Shown: positions 26,048 to 35,219 of the stretch, in pieces
Layout: every line of letters begins with the position of its first letter
Numbering within the stretch: the first letter of the stretch is position 1
Source of the DNA: Chitinophaga filiformis
GTDB lineage: Bacteria; Bacteroidota; Bacteroidia; Chitinophagales; Chitinophagaceae
DNA: 64,000 nucleotides
Assembly (NCBI RefSeq): GCF_023100805.1
Contig: NZ_CP095855.1
Coordinates: 1,364,001 to 1,428,000, forward strand
Reading direction: 5' to 3'
The notes under the pieces: generated by a model
Told to the model about the DNA's origin: nothing
Databases searched by the model: none
The model's input: only the letters and a program-made list of their open reading frames with translations
Made by a program: the position numbers and the translations under genes

Positions 26048-26710
26048 TTAATTGGGCTGCCAGTTATTACCCCGGATCAGGCTCTGGTAGTATTTGCATA
26101 CAGGTCTTAATCCACATTGCTCACATTTGGGTGTCCGGGCCACACAAATATACCGGCCATGTAATATTAGCCAGTGATGGGCGATATGCACCTTCTCCGT
26201 GGGGATATATTTCAATAACTGTTTTTCTGTCTGAAGGGGAGTGGTCGCATTTGTGGTAAGCCCCAGCCGGGCGGAAACGCGGAAAACATGTGTATCCACG
26301 GCCATATTGGGTTGCTGGTGAACAACGGAGGTGATAACGTTGGCTGTTTTACGGCCCACACCGGGCAGCTTGACCAGCTCTTCTACGGTGGACGGGATCT
26401 CTCCGTTGAAATCCTCCATCACCATCTGCGCCATACCAATGAGATGTTTGGTCTTATTGTTCGGATAGCTGATGCTGCGTATCAGGGGGAATAGTTCGTC
26501 GAACGTAGCGTGACTCAGGGCCTCCACATCCGGATATTGCCGGAAGATGGCAGGCGTGGTCATGTTAACGCGTTTGTCTGTGCATTGGGCAGACAGGATG
26601 ACCGCTACCAGTAATTGATAAGGATTGTCATAAATCAGTTCAGTCTCTGCATTGGGAGCATGTTCCTCGAAATAGCTGAGAACAAAGGCAAAGCGTTCTT
26701 TCTTTGTCAT
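26048..26710 (-). CDS. nth: Endonuclease III (DNA glycosylase/AP lyase)
   Basis: Removes oxidised pyrimidines and cleaves abasic sites in base excision repair. The 220-residue protein has the helix-hairpin-helix LPGVGRKTANVITSVVHQ (near residue 115) with the catalytic Lys, the catalytic Asp in AVDTHVFRVSARLGL, and the C-terminal [4Fe-4S] ligand pattern Cys-x6-Cys-x2-Cys-x5-Cys in CVARTPKCEQCGLRPVC. The start at 26710 (MTKKERFAFVL) fits the family; a TATCTTTG promoter element lies 16 bases upstream. Co-transcribed with the DUF2071 gene. Confidence 0.96.
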   Translation of the reverse strand: MTKKERFAFVLSYFEEHAPNAETELIYDNPYQLLVAVILSAQCTDKRVNMTTPAIFRQYPDVEALSHATFDELFPLIRSISYPNNKTKHLIGMAQMVMEDFNGEIPSTVEELVKLPGVGRKTANVITSVVHQQPNMAVDTHVFRVSARLGLTTNATTPLQTEKQLLKYIPTEKVHIAHHWLILHGRYICVARTPKCEQCGLRPVCKYYQSLIRGNNWQPN

Positions 26711-26726
26711 ATCTGTAAAGATAGGG

Positions 26727-26734
26727 CAAAGATA
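26727..26734 (-). promoter_or_regulatory. -7 element for nth
   Basis: TATCTTTG on the minus strand, 16 bases before the ATG; leader of about ten bases. It also argues against the longer in-frame start at 26773. Confidence 0.5.
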
Positions 26735-26830
26735 ATATGCTGCAAATATGCCGGATGTACTACCTACAGCCATGCTTTCGTCCGTAAAGACATGTACGGG
26801 CGTGGCGGCTATAGCCTTATGGCTGTTATG

Positions 26831-26980
26831 CTATTTTGAAGGCGTGACCTTCCGCGCATAATCAGCGATAGCCTGAAGAGTTTCTGGTCTTGGTGAGAAA
26901 CGGATAGTATCCAGCGCCTTTTTTGTTTGATTCAGACAAATTTCTTCTTCACGAGATAATTCCGGGTCTTGGTTTGTCAT
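26831..26980 (-). CDS. Small hypothetical protein (49 residues)
   Basis: A short charged frame, MTNQDPELSREEEICLNQ..., ending in IADYARKVTPSK, with a likely helical second half containing TLQAIADYARKV. The upstream extension to 27106 is low-complexity and not protein-like, so the start at 26980, preceded by CCTAAAAAG, is preferred. Many Bacteroidota genomes carry similar short proteins in this position between nth and the DivIC-like gene, but I cannot name a family. It might be non-coding. Confidence 0.45.
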   Translation of the reverse strand: MTNQDPELSREEEICLNQTKKALDTIRFSPRPETLQAIADYARKVTPSK

Positions 26981-27218
26981 CTTTTTAGGTTTATTAGCGC
27001 TACTTGCTACAGAATGTAAGGCAAAAAAAGAGTGTGTAGAATTCCCCATGCAATATTTTTTTAATACAATTGATTCGTTCCTAACTATATAACGGAGATT
27101 GTGCAAAATGTATTGTCAGCCGTAAATGAAATATTTCGAAAGTAAAGATAGCCGGTCTGTATGAAAATCCGGCCAGGAAAGGAATGCTTAACGTGGAGAG
27201 GCGAAAAAGCGCGTCTTT

Positions 27219-27524
27219 TTATTCTTTCTCAGTGATAATGAAGAGGTCCTCATCATCTTTTTTCATCAGGTACTTTTCACGGGCGAACTTTTCCAGCTTT
27301 TCCGGGCTAGACAACAATTCCTGTTGTTCTTTCCTGGTTTTACTGATCTCATCCTGGAAGAAAGTCTTTTGTGCTTCCAGTTTGTTAACCTCTGATTGTA
27401 ATTCGTACTGGGAAATGAAATTCTTACTGTCAATAAACGCCAGCCATACGAGGAATGCGGCGGCGGATACGAAATATTTATTTCGCATATAAGCTGGCAC
27501 TCTGATGGATTTTAAACCTGGCAT
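27219..27524 (-). CDS. Septum formation initiator (DivIC/FtsB-like) protein
   Basis: A 101-residue bitopic membrane protein of the divisome. A short basic N-terminus is followed by one membrane span (KYFVSAAAFLVWLAFID, about residues 16-32) and a periplasmic coiled coil (ELQSEVNKLEAQKTFFQDEI and on to RKEQQELL), then the conserved EKLEKFAREKYLMKKDDEDL segment and FIITEKE end. Partners are FtsL and DivIB/FtsQ. The start at 27524 places the span at the usual distance; the longer frame adds 20 residues without support. It lies downstream of enolase, a frequent neighbour in this phylum, but a strong terminator intervenes. Confidence 0.88.
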   Translation of the reverse strand: MPGLKSIRVPAYMRNKYFVSAAAFLVWLAFIDSKNFISQYELQSEVNKLEAQKTFFQDEISKTRKEQQELLSSPEKLEKFAREKYLMKKDDEDLFIITEKE

Positions 27525-27562
27525 ATGTAATTGATATATAACCGGAAACGGTTGTTTAAAAA

Positions 27563-27592
27563 GCCGGGTTTTGAAATAACTCAAAACCCGGC
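27563..27592 (-). terminator. Terminator of eno
   Basis: Perfect 12-base arms GCCGGGTTTTGA/TCAAAACCCGGC, six-base loop, minus strand continues TTTTTAAAC. Confidence 0.9.
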
Positions 27593-27671
27593 AATATGGA
27601 CCACTAATTAAATTATCGTCATCAAAGATCAGATCCCGAAATTCGACGTACGAGATTCAATCGAGCGTTTT

Positions 27672-28970
<1,299 letters not shown>

Positions 28971-29032
28971 TTAATTGTTTTAATATAATAATGTAAGTTA
29001 TTTAGTTGCCGGTTGTGTCTATCCGGAACCCC

Positions 29033-29944
29033 CTACTTTGTCAATTCCCTGAAGATAGATTCCAGGCTTTGTGAATTGCTTTGCAAAGAAAGGATGTTCC
29101 TGTTATTTATCAAAGCAAATTGTAGCAGGTTTTTGCGTACATCCTCCAGATTACCAGCAAACAATTGCCAGGTATTGGCATCCTGCTGTTTTACGCTTGT
29201 TACGCCCGCTATTTGCTGAAGGTCTGTATTTGATGGCACCGGTTCCCCGAAGGATACCTGGATATAACCGTTTTCCCTGCCGCCTTGTTGCAGATTTTGC
29301 AGGGTATCGTCAGCAATAATATTGCCTTTGTTGATAATAATGACCCTGCTGCACATCGCCTCCACTTCCTGCATGATATGGGTGCTCAGTACCACGGTCT
29401 TGTTCCTGCCTAATTCCACAATAAGCTGACGGATGTCAGCCAGCTGATTCGGGTCCAGACCTGAAGTAGGCTCGTCCAGGATCAGAACTTCCGGATCATG
29501 GATCAATGCCTGGGCCAATCCCACGCGTTGTTTATAACCTTTAGACAGGGCGCCGATCTTTTTTTTGCTTTCCGGTTGCAGACCGGTCATGGCAATGATC
29601 TCGGATATGCGCTTGTCAGTGTTCTTTCCCAGTTTATGTACCTGTGCAACAAATCCGAGAAACTCCCGGATATACATATCGAAATAGAGCGGATTGGCTT
29701 CGGGCAGGTAACCAACACGCTGTCTTACCTCCATTGGCTGGGTGACCACGTCGTATCCGCACACACTGGCGGTACCGCCACTGGGCGGCAGGTAGCCGGT
29801 GATCATTTTCATAGTAGTACTTTTTCCGGCGCCGTTTGGCCCCAGGAAACCTACTATTTCCCCTTTGCTGAGCGAAAAGGAAATATCATTGACCGCCCGT
29901 TGCTCCCCGTATACCTTGCTTAACTGTGTTACTGTGATTGACAT
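29033..29944 (-). CDS. gldA: Gliding-type ABC transporter ATPase GldA
   Basis: A 303-residue ATP-binding subunit. Walker A GPNGAGKSTTMK (near residue 35), Q-loop region GYLPEANPLYFDMYIREFL, signature LSKGYKQRVGLAQALIHD near residue 135, Walker B VLILDEPTSGLDPNQ and the switch His in LSTHIMQEVEAMCS. The C-terminal 80 residues match GldA-type extensions. GldA acts with GldF and GldG membrane proteins in gliding of Flavobacterium; neither partner gene is next to it here. The PLYFDMYIREFL feature and overall length fit GldA, but a general ABC export ATPase is an alternative. Start at 29944 (MSITVTQLSKVYGEQ). Confidence 0.82.
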   Translation of the reverse strand: MSITVTQLSKVYGEQRAVNDISFSLSKGEIVGFLGPNGAGKSTTMKMITGYLPPSGGTASVCGYDVVTQPMEVRQRVGYLPEANPLYFDMYIREFLGFVAQVHKLGKNTDKRISEIIAMTGLQPESKKKIGALSKGYKQRVGLAQALIHDPEVLILDEPTSGLDPNQLADIRQLIVELGRNKTVVLSTHIMQEVEAMCSRVIIINKGNIIADDTLQNLQQGGRENGYIQVSFGEPVPSNTDLQQIAGVTSVKQQDANTWQLFAGNLEDVRKNLLQFALINNRNILSLQSNSQSLESIFRELTK

Positions 29945-30264
29945 TAGGTTTTCCACTTTGGCGCGGCTAAAGTATGAAAATCGGGTTAGAATAAAAATCG
30001 CTTATAATCGTCTACATGATAAACAGTTGGGTTCCAGCGAAGTCGGAATCGGGGGATGCATTTTTTAACTAAACTTTTATAGAGAAAATTAGCTGGGAAT
30101 ATATAATTTTAAATATATTCACAAATTGTAACCTGATGTGAGGCAGTGGGTTCCGATAATCTGGTTATTAATTTAAGCCTGCATACATTGTAAAATGCCC
30201 GATTGCAACAGTTGTTAATCAATAATCACAATACATTTTAAACCCTGCAAACATTTAACATTTC
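29945..30264. other. Divergent intergenic region before the Ter locus
   Basis: A 320-base A+T-rich gap between gldA (minus) and the first terD (plus). No consensus TAnnTTTG could be placed confidently for the Ter locus, which might use another sigma factor. No hairpin or repeat stands out. Confidence 0.5.
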
Positions 30265-30840
30265 ATGGCAATTAATTTACAGAAGGGACAAAAAATAGAT
30301 ATCGGGCTCTCCCAGATCAGCGTAGGGCTGGGATGGAACCCAAACGAAGGGACAGGGAATGATTTTGATCTGGATGCGTCGGCATTTATGATAGACAGCA
30401 ACAGATTAATCCCCACGGAAGGATTCTTTGTTTTCTATGGCAATACCAACTCGCCTGACGGTGCGTTACATCATACCGGCGATGACCCAACGGGCGGTAA
30501 CAGCGCTGATGGGGATGATGAAACCATTAAGGTAGATCTGTCAAAGGTGCAGCAGGACATCAAGGAAATACTGTTTGTCGTGACCATCCATGATGCGATA
30601 GCACGTAAACAGAACTTCGGACAGGTACGGAATTCCTATATCCGTATCGTCAACGATGCCAACGGTGAGGAAATTGCGAAATATGAGCTGGGAGAAGACT
30701 TCTCGGTAGAAACCGGAGTAGAATTCGGCCGACTGTACCTGAAAGATGGCAAATGGCGCTTTGAGGCTTCCGGTATCGGTTACAAAGAGGATCTGGCCTA
30801 CTTCCTTGGGAAGTACTACAAAGGACAGATCATTAAATAG
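30265..30840 (+). CDS. TerD family calcium-binding stress protein (copy 1)
   Basis: A 191-residue TerD-domain protein, first gene of the locus. TerD domains bind two Ca2+ ions through acidic loops; here these are DFDLDASAFMID (near residue 33) and GDDPTGGNSADGDDETIKVD (near residue 72). Other family text is ISVGLGWNPN at the start of the domain and NFGQVRNSYIRIVNDANGEE near residue 115, with the end GVEFGRLYLKDGKWRFEASG. It starts with MAINLQKGQKID, nearly the same as the third copy and similar to the second, evidence of tandem duplication. Cytoplasmic or membrane-associated by family; linked to tellurite, phage and DNA-damage resistance in other bacteria. Confidence 0.93.
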   Translation: MAINLQKGQKIDIGLSQISVGLGWNPNEGTGNDFDLDASAFMIDSNRLIPTEGFFVFYGNTNSPDGALHHTGDDPTGGNSADGDDETIKVDLSKVQQDIKEILFVVTIHDAIARKQNFGQVRNSYIRIVNDANGEEIAKYELGEDFSVETGVEFGRLYLKDGKWRFEASGIGYKEDLAYFLGKYYKGQIIK

Positions 30841-30873
30841 TCTATTCTATCACACACTATTGAAATACACTTT

Positions 30874-31542
30874 ATGGCAATTAACTTAGTTAAGGGACAA
30901 ACCATTGACCTCCGCAAAAATGATAAGGGGGAAACCTACGATCTTTCCACAGTAACAATTGGTCTGGGCTGGGATGTCCGTAAAAAAAGCGGTGGCTTTT
31001 TTGGCAAGCTGCTGGGCGGTAAGGAAGAGGAATTTGACCTGGATGCAATCGCCTTCCTGCTGGACAAAAACGGTAAGGTGGCTGACCTGGGTAAGACCGT
31101 ACAAACCAATGACGGCCGTAACCTGAGCCTCTACCAGGGAGATGTGATATTCTTCAACAGCCAGCGTCACCCCTCAGGCAATATCTGGCTGACAGGCGAC
31201 AATCGTACAGGCGCCGGTGATGGTGATGATGAGCAGATCATTGTGAAACTGGATAGCCTGGATGCGAAATATGATAAGATCCTGTTTGTAGTATCGATCT
31301 ACCAGGGCCGCCAGCGCAATCAGCACTTTGGTGGCATTGAGAACGCATTCATCCGCGCAGTAGATAACAGGGGAAAAGAGATCGTTAAATTCAATCTCTC
31401 CGGAGATGCTTCATACAATAATATGTGCTCGCTGGTATTTGCAGAAGTATACCGTAAAGACGGTACCTGGAAATTCAGAGCACTGGGTGATCCTCAACCG
31501 GCAGATAGCTTCGTTGAGATCCTCAGGAACTATGTTTATTAA
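30874..31542 (+). CDS. TerD family protein (copy 2, with insertion)
   Basis: A 222-residue TerD-domain protein, 33 bases after copy 1. It differs by a Gly/Lys-rich insertion (KKSGGFFGKLLGGKEEE, near residues 42-58) between the domain start and the first Ca2+ loop EFDLDAIAFLLDKNGK; the second loop is GDNRTGAGDGDDEQIIVKLD. The remainder, HFGGIENAFIRAVDNRGKEI and the end AEVYRKDGTWKFRALGD, follows the family. The insertion is amphipathic and could touch membranes or another Ter protein. Divergence from the other copies suggests a distinct role within one complex. Confidence 0.92.
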   Translation: MAINLVKGQTIDLRKNDKGETYDLSTVTIGLGWDVRKKSGGFFGKLLGGKEEEFDLDAIAFLLDKNGKVADLGKTVQTNDGRNLSLYQGDVIFFNSQRHPSGNIWLTGDNRTGAGDGDDEQIIVKLDSLDAKYDKILFVVSIYQGRQRNQHFGGIENAFIRAVDNRGKEIVKFNLSGDASYNNMCSLVFAEVYRKDGTWKFRALGDPQPADSFVEILRNYVY

Positions 31543-31567
31543 TTAACCCTTCTATTAAGAGTCATTC

Positions 31568-32206
31568 ATGAGAAGATTACCGGTTTATTTAGTGTTGGAT
31601 ACCTCAGGCTCGATGAGCGGTGAGCCCATAGAAGCAGTAAAAAATGGTGTACAGGTGCTGATATCGACTTTGAGACAGGATCCGTATGCATTGGAAACAG
31701 CGTTCCTTAGCCTGATCACTTTTGATACCGATGCACGCCAGCTGGTACCGCTGACAGATCTGTCATCTTTCCAGATGCCGGAACTGAAAGCTGCAGGTGG
31801 TACTTCATTGGGAGCAGCTTTGCAGACAGTAGCAGACAGTATCAACAGGGAGGTGGCAAAATCTACCATCGATGTGAAAGGCGACTGGAAACCGCTGGTA
31901 TTCCTGATGACGGATGGTATTCCAACCGATCAGTGGCAGCGTGGATTGAATGCTTTTCAGAATAGTAAAATAGGTATTACAGTAGCCTGCGCTGCAGGTA
32001 ACGGGGCCGATGTAAACCTCCTGAAACAGATCACCAATACCGTGGTATCACTCGATACGGCAGATGCCGCTACAATCAAAGCCTTTTTCAAATGGGTGTC
32101 GGCTTCTGTAAGCACCGGCAGCCAGAAAGTGGAAAGTGGGGATAAGGAGGTAGCAGGCCTGAACGAACTGCCGCCACCTCCTCCGGAAGTGAATATCGTT
32201 GTGTAA
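31568..32206 (+). CDS. vWA domain protein, TerY-like (copy 1)
   Basis: A 212-residue von Willebrand A protein. The metal-ion-dependent adhesion site is complete: DTSGSMSGEPIEAVKNG (DxSxS, residue 9 onwards), the Thr in GGTSLGAALQTV near residue 78, and the Asp in MTDGIPTDQW near residue 117. The C-terminus is an acidic, Pro-rich tail ending LPPPPPEVNIVV, also found on the second vWA protein of the locus (LPPPPAEVHVII). vWA proteins of Ter systems are proposed to scaffold TerD-type complexes in a metal-dependent way. It lies 25 bases after terD copy 2, one base before the HAD gene. Confidence 0.92.
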   Translation: MRRLPVYLVLDTSGSMSGEPIEAVKNGVQVLISTLRQDPYALETAFLSLITFDTDARQLVPLTDLSSFQMPELKAAGGTSLGAALQTVADSINREVAKSTIDVKGDWKPLVFLMTDGIPTDQWQRGLNAFQNSKIGITVACAAGNGADVNLLKQITNTVVSLDTADAATIKAFFKWVSASVSTGSQKVESGDKEVAGLNELPPPPPEVNIVV

Positions 32207-32207
32207 C

Positions 32208-32918
32208 ATGGAGAAGACCAGACATGTATCTTTCGATCTGTGGATGACGTTAATCCGTTCGCACCCTTCCTTTAAAACGAAGCGTGCAGGCCTGTTCCGT
32301 TCCTTCTTTTCGCTGGAGGCATATGCACCGGAAAAGGTGGAAGCTGTGTTCCGGGAAACAGATGTACTCATCAATAACATGAACGAAATAACAGGGCGTA
32401 ACGTGCATACATTCGAAGTGTATCTGTTATGTCTGCATCTGCTGGGTACTGATATCAGAAATGTGCACCCGGACAGGCTGGAGGAATTCTACTGCCTGTC
32501 CGAGGCACTTTTCTTTGAATATCCGCCCCTGCCTTTGTACGGGGATATAAAACAGTTGTTAGCCGCTTTGCAGGCACAGGGTATTACCACAAACCTGCTG
32601 AGCAATACAGGGCTCGTTCAGGGACGAACTTTACGTAAGTTAATGGCAGCATGGGGATGGGACGCCCACTTTGCATTCCAACTGTATTCAGATGAAACGG
32701 GATACTCCAAACCGGATATACAGATGTTCAACCTGTTGTTGGAAAATGCCGCTTTATTACATACAGATATTGCACCTGCACAGATCTGGCACCTGGGCGA
32801 TAACCCGGTGGCCGATGTACAGGGAGCACAACGTATGGGGATATACGCTACGCTGACAGACATTGTTAATAACCCCTTAAATAAGTTGTTAAATGAAAGA
32901 TGTTTATGCCTTACATAG
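32208..32918 (+). CDS. HAD superfamily protein of the Ter locus
   Basis: A 236-residue HAD-fold protein. Motif I reads VSFDLWMTLIRS: the nucleophile Asp is present, but the second Asp of phosphatases is replaced by Trp, as in some dehalogenase-type and divergent members. Motif II is the Ser/Thr in LLSNTGL, motif III the Lys in YSKPDIQMF and motif IV the Asp in HLGDNPVADVQGAQRMG. The cap is helical (residues 15-100). HAD and phosphoribosyltransferase genes recur together in Ter loci, where a nucleotide- or ribose-derived small molecule has been proposed. The start at 32208 leaves one base after the vWA stop; the 3' end overlaps the next gene by 26 bases, so translation is probably coupled. Confidence 0.85.
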   Translation: MEKTRHVSFDLWMTLIRSHPSFKTKRAGLFRSFFSLEAYAPEKVEAVFRETDVLINNMNEITGRNVHTFEVYLLCLHLLGTDIRNVHPDRLEEFYCLSEALFFEYPPLPLYGDIKQLLAALQAQGITTNLLSNTGLVQGRTLRKLMAAWGWDAHFAFQLYSDETGYSKPDIQMFNLLLENAALLHTDIAPAQIWHLGDNPVADVQGAQRMGIYATLTDIVNNPLNKLLNERCLCLT

Positions 32919-33783
32919 CATTGTAGATGATGCCCGTTTTCCTTTTGATCCTGCTGCCTACAGCCGTTTCAAGTTCGGGGACGGCGCAGCTGCGGAGGCA
33001 TTTGGTGCTGCACTGGCTGCAGGTTTCATTGCTACTTACCGAAACAGGTTGTCAGAAAATGATCAGCTGGTAGTGTTGCCAAGCCCCTATACCAGTATCC
33101 CTACGGCCTCCTTTCACATGACTGCTGCGTTTATTAAAGTGCTGAACAGGTACCTTTGCATGAATGGAATCAATCCTGCAGAAAGTGCCAAGATCCACCG
33201 CTTCAAAACATACAGCATCGACTACGGCGCCTTGGATATGGAAAGCAGAAAGGCGCTTATCATCAATGATAAATACCATCTCGATAAGGACTTCCTGCTG
33301 GGCAAAACGCTGATCTTTACCGATGATATCCGTATTACGGGAAGTCATGAACTGATTATCCGCAACCTGCTGCAACGCTATGAATTAGGCAATACTGCTT
33401 ATTTCCTTTACTATGCACAACTGCAGAACGGCAATATTCATCCCAACATAGAAAACAAACTGAACTACTATAGTGTACATTCCCTCCAGAGCCTTGAACC
33501 AGTGATTTGTTCACCTTCGTTCAGGTTCAATACGAGGGTGGTAAAATACTTACTCCATGCACCTTTTGCGGAGTACGAACAATTGCTGATGAAGCTAACG
33601 CCAGCCTTCCTGCAGGAACTGGCGGACTGCTGCATCAGTAATAATTACCACCAGATGGAAGAGTACAGAAAGAACGCAACTTTTTTATTTGATCATCTTC
33701 AAAAAATCATACCATCATGGCAATCAATTTGCAAAAAGGAGAACGGGCCAATATTGAACTACCAAAATTCACTATTGGCTTAG
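32893..33783 (+). CDS. Phosphoribosyltransferase-like protein of the Ter locus
   Basis: A 296-residue protein with a type I PRTase-like core. The PRPP-binding signature is TLIFTDDIRITGSHELI (near residue 137), preceded by the beta-alpha segment VVLPSPYTSIPTASFHM; the residues ALIINDKYHLDKDFL fall in the usual hood region. The C-terminal third (residues 190-280) is helical and not typical of PRTases. Such proteins sit in Ter loci with HAD and other enzymes, and might transfer a ribose 5-phosphate in making an unknown nucleotide-like compound. The stop lies 67 bases inside the following terD gene, an unusually long overlap; the last 22 residues (IPSWQSICKKENGPILNYQN and on) are read from terD codons in another frame. 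Confidence 0.8.
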   Translation: MKDVYALHSIVDDARFPFDPAAYSRFKFGDGAAAEAFGAALAAGFIATYRNRLSENDQLVVLPSPYTSIPTASFHMTAAFIKVLNRYLCMNGINPAESAKIHRFKTYSIDYGALDMESRKALIINDKYHLDKDFLLGKTLIFTDDIRITGSHELIIRNLLQRYELGNTAYFLYYAQLQNGNIHPNIENKLNYYSVHSLQSLEPVICSPSFRFNTRVVKYLLHAPFAEYEQLLMKLTPAFLQELADCCISNNYHQMEEYRKNATFLFDHLQKIIPSWQSICKKENGPILNYQNSLLA

Positions 33784-34271
33784 GATGGGATATCAATGAA
33801 TCACATACAGGCGGAGAGTGTGACCTGGATGCTTCTGTATTCCTGCTGGGAGAGAACAGAAAGATCCTGTCAGATCCATATTTCGTGTTTTACAATAACC
33901 TCGAATCTCCGGATGGCGCCGTAAAACATTCCGGCGATAACCGCACGGGCGCCGGCGATGGCGATGATGAGACAATCCATGTAGACCTGTCTGTTATCAA
34001 TCCTGCAGTAAAAGAGATCTGTGTAGTGGTGACCATACATGAAGCTGCTCAGCGCAAACAGAACTTCGGACAGATCCGCAACTCTTTTATCCGTATTTAT
34101 GATGCGGCTAAAAATGTGGAACTGGTGAAATATGAACTGGGGGAAGATTTCTCCATCGAGACTGCCGTTGAATTTGGCCGCATCTATAAACGGGAGAACC
34201 AGTGGCGTTTTGAAGCGGTAGGTCTTGGTCAGAAAGGTGGCCTGGAAGATTTCCTGGCCAAATATGCGTAA
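33717..34271 (+). CDS. TerD family protein (copy 3)
   Basis: A 184-residue TerD-domain protein, closest to copy 1. MAINLQKGERANIELPKF opens it, the Ca2+ loops are ECDLDASVFLLGENRK (near residue 37) and GDNRTGAGDGDDETIHVDLS (near residue 75), and NFGQIRNSFIRIYDAAKNVE follows. The first 67 bases overlap the 3' end of the PRTase-like gene in another frame; the start is nevertheless secure because it coincides with the conserved N-terminus of the other two copies. It opens the second TerD-vWA module of the locus. Confidence 0.93.
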   Translation: MAINLQKGERANIELPKFTIGLGWDINESHTGGECDLDASVFLLGENRKILSDPYFVFYNNLESPDGAVKHSGDNRTGAGDGDDETIHVDLSVINPAVKEICVVVTIHEAAQRKQNFGQIRNSFIRIYDAAKNVELVKYELGEDFSIETAVEFGRIYKRENQWRFEAVGLGQKGGLEDFLAKYA

Positions 34272-34292
34272 TTGAATTTAACACTTACAATC

Positions 34293-34928
34293 ATGAGACG
34301 ACTTCCGGTATATCTGTTGCTTGACACCTCCGGCTCTATGAGAGGCGAGCGCATAGAGGCAGTGAAAAACGGACTGCAGGTATTGGTTTCAAAATTAAGG
34401 CAAGACCCTTTTGCACTGGAATCAGTGTGGATCAGCATTATCACTTTCGACAGGGAGGTGAAACAGCTTCTGCCTTTGACCGCTTTAGAGTCATTGCAAT
34501 TGCCGGAGATCACTACGCCGGAATCAGGTCCTACCAACATGGGAGCCGCCCTGGAACTGCTGTGTACCAAGCTGGATAATGAGGTGATCAAAGGAAATGA
34601 TACACAGAAAGGAGACTGGCGTCCGCTGTTGTTCCTGATGACAGACGGTAAGCCTTCAGACCTGGCGGCATTCCGTGAGGTGGTGCCTAAGATCAAAAGT
34701 AAAAACCTGGCCGCTTTAGTGGCCTGTGCCGCCGGTGCAGAAGCGCAGGACAGTTTCCTGAAAGAACTGACAGACACGGTAGTGCACCTGGATACTGCTG
34801 ATAGTTCCACACTGATGTCCTTCTTTAAATGGGTATCAGCATCAATTGGTACGGGCAACAAGAGTGTGGGAACTACTGAAGAAATACAATTGCCACCGCC
34901 GCCGGCAGAAGTACATGTAATTATCTAA
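34293..34928 (+). CDS. vWA domain protein, TerY-like (copy 2)
   Basis: A 211-residue von Willebrand A protein, 21 bases after terD copy 3. The metal site is intact: DTSGSMRGERIEAVKNG, the Thr in SGPTNMGAALELL near residue 80 and MTDGKPSDLAAF near residue 118. It is a clear paralogue of the first vWA protein (RRLPVYLLLDTSGSM against RRLPVYLVLDTSGSM) and ends with the same Pro-rich tail, LPPPPAEVHVII. The shared tail on two proteins otherwise free to drift suggests that it binds a common partner, perhaps the kinase or phosphatase of the locus. The start is the ATG at 34293; an upstream TTG adds seven residues but is not supported. Confidence 0.92.
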   Translation: MRRLPVYLLLDTSGSMRGERIEAVKNGLQVLVSKLRQDPFALESVWISIITFDREVKQLLPLTALESLQLPEITTPESGPTNMGAALELLCTKLDNEVIKGNDTQKGDWRPLLFLMTDGKPSDLAAFREVVPKIKSKNLAALVACAAGAEAQDSFLKELTDTVVHLDTADSSTLMSFFKWVSASIGTGNKSVGTTEEIQLPPPPAEVHVII

Positions 34929-34967
34929 CGAGGTATCTGTTGATGCCTTAACCTAAGAACTATACCA

Positions 34968-35219
34968 ATGTTTTTCATTATTCATCTTATCATAAACATC
35001 CTCATAGTAGGACTCTTTTTGTACTCAAAACTGCTGCCTTATGAAGACCGTTTGACTGGTCAGTATAAGCAGACATTCAATTTCTTCAAGAGTATTTTTA
35101 AACCCGTACTGGGACTGTTCAGCGGTATTAAACCATTTCAGGTTGGAACAGGTCTTTCCGTTGATATGACACAGATATTGTTACTGATCATTTTGCTGGT
35201 GCTTAATTATTTCTACTGA
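34968..35219 (+). CDS. Two-helix membrane protein, YggT-like
   Basis: An 83-residue protein with an N-terminal membrane helix (FFIIHLIINILIVGLFLYSK, residues 2-21) and a C-terminal one (MTQILLLIILLVLNYFY, residues 67-83). Between them lie NFFKSIFKPVLGLFSGIKPF and the sequence VGTGLSVDMTQ, resembling the pattern of YggT/YlmG proteins, in which a basic amphipathic helix, a Pro turn and a G-x-D-x-(S/T) segment precede the second span. The resemblance is by eye and the protein is short, so the family call is tentative. Its stop overlaps the start of the third vWA gene (ATGA-like junction), which ties it to the Ter locus. It may anchor the cytoplasmic Ter proteins to the membrane. Confidence 0.6.
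   Translation: MFFIIHLIINILIVGLFLYSKLLPYEDRLTGQYKQTFNFFKSIFKPVLGLFSGIKPFQVGTGLSVDMTQILLLIILLVLNYFY

Noticed and set aside
29993..30160. Search for a Ter-locus promoter and for a riboswitch-like leader
   Set aside because: No TAnnTTTG with sensible spacing and no stable hairpin was found; not called.
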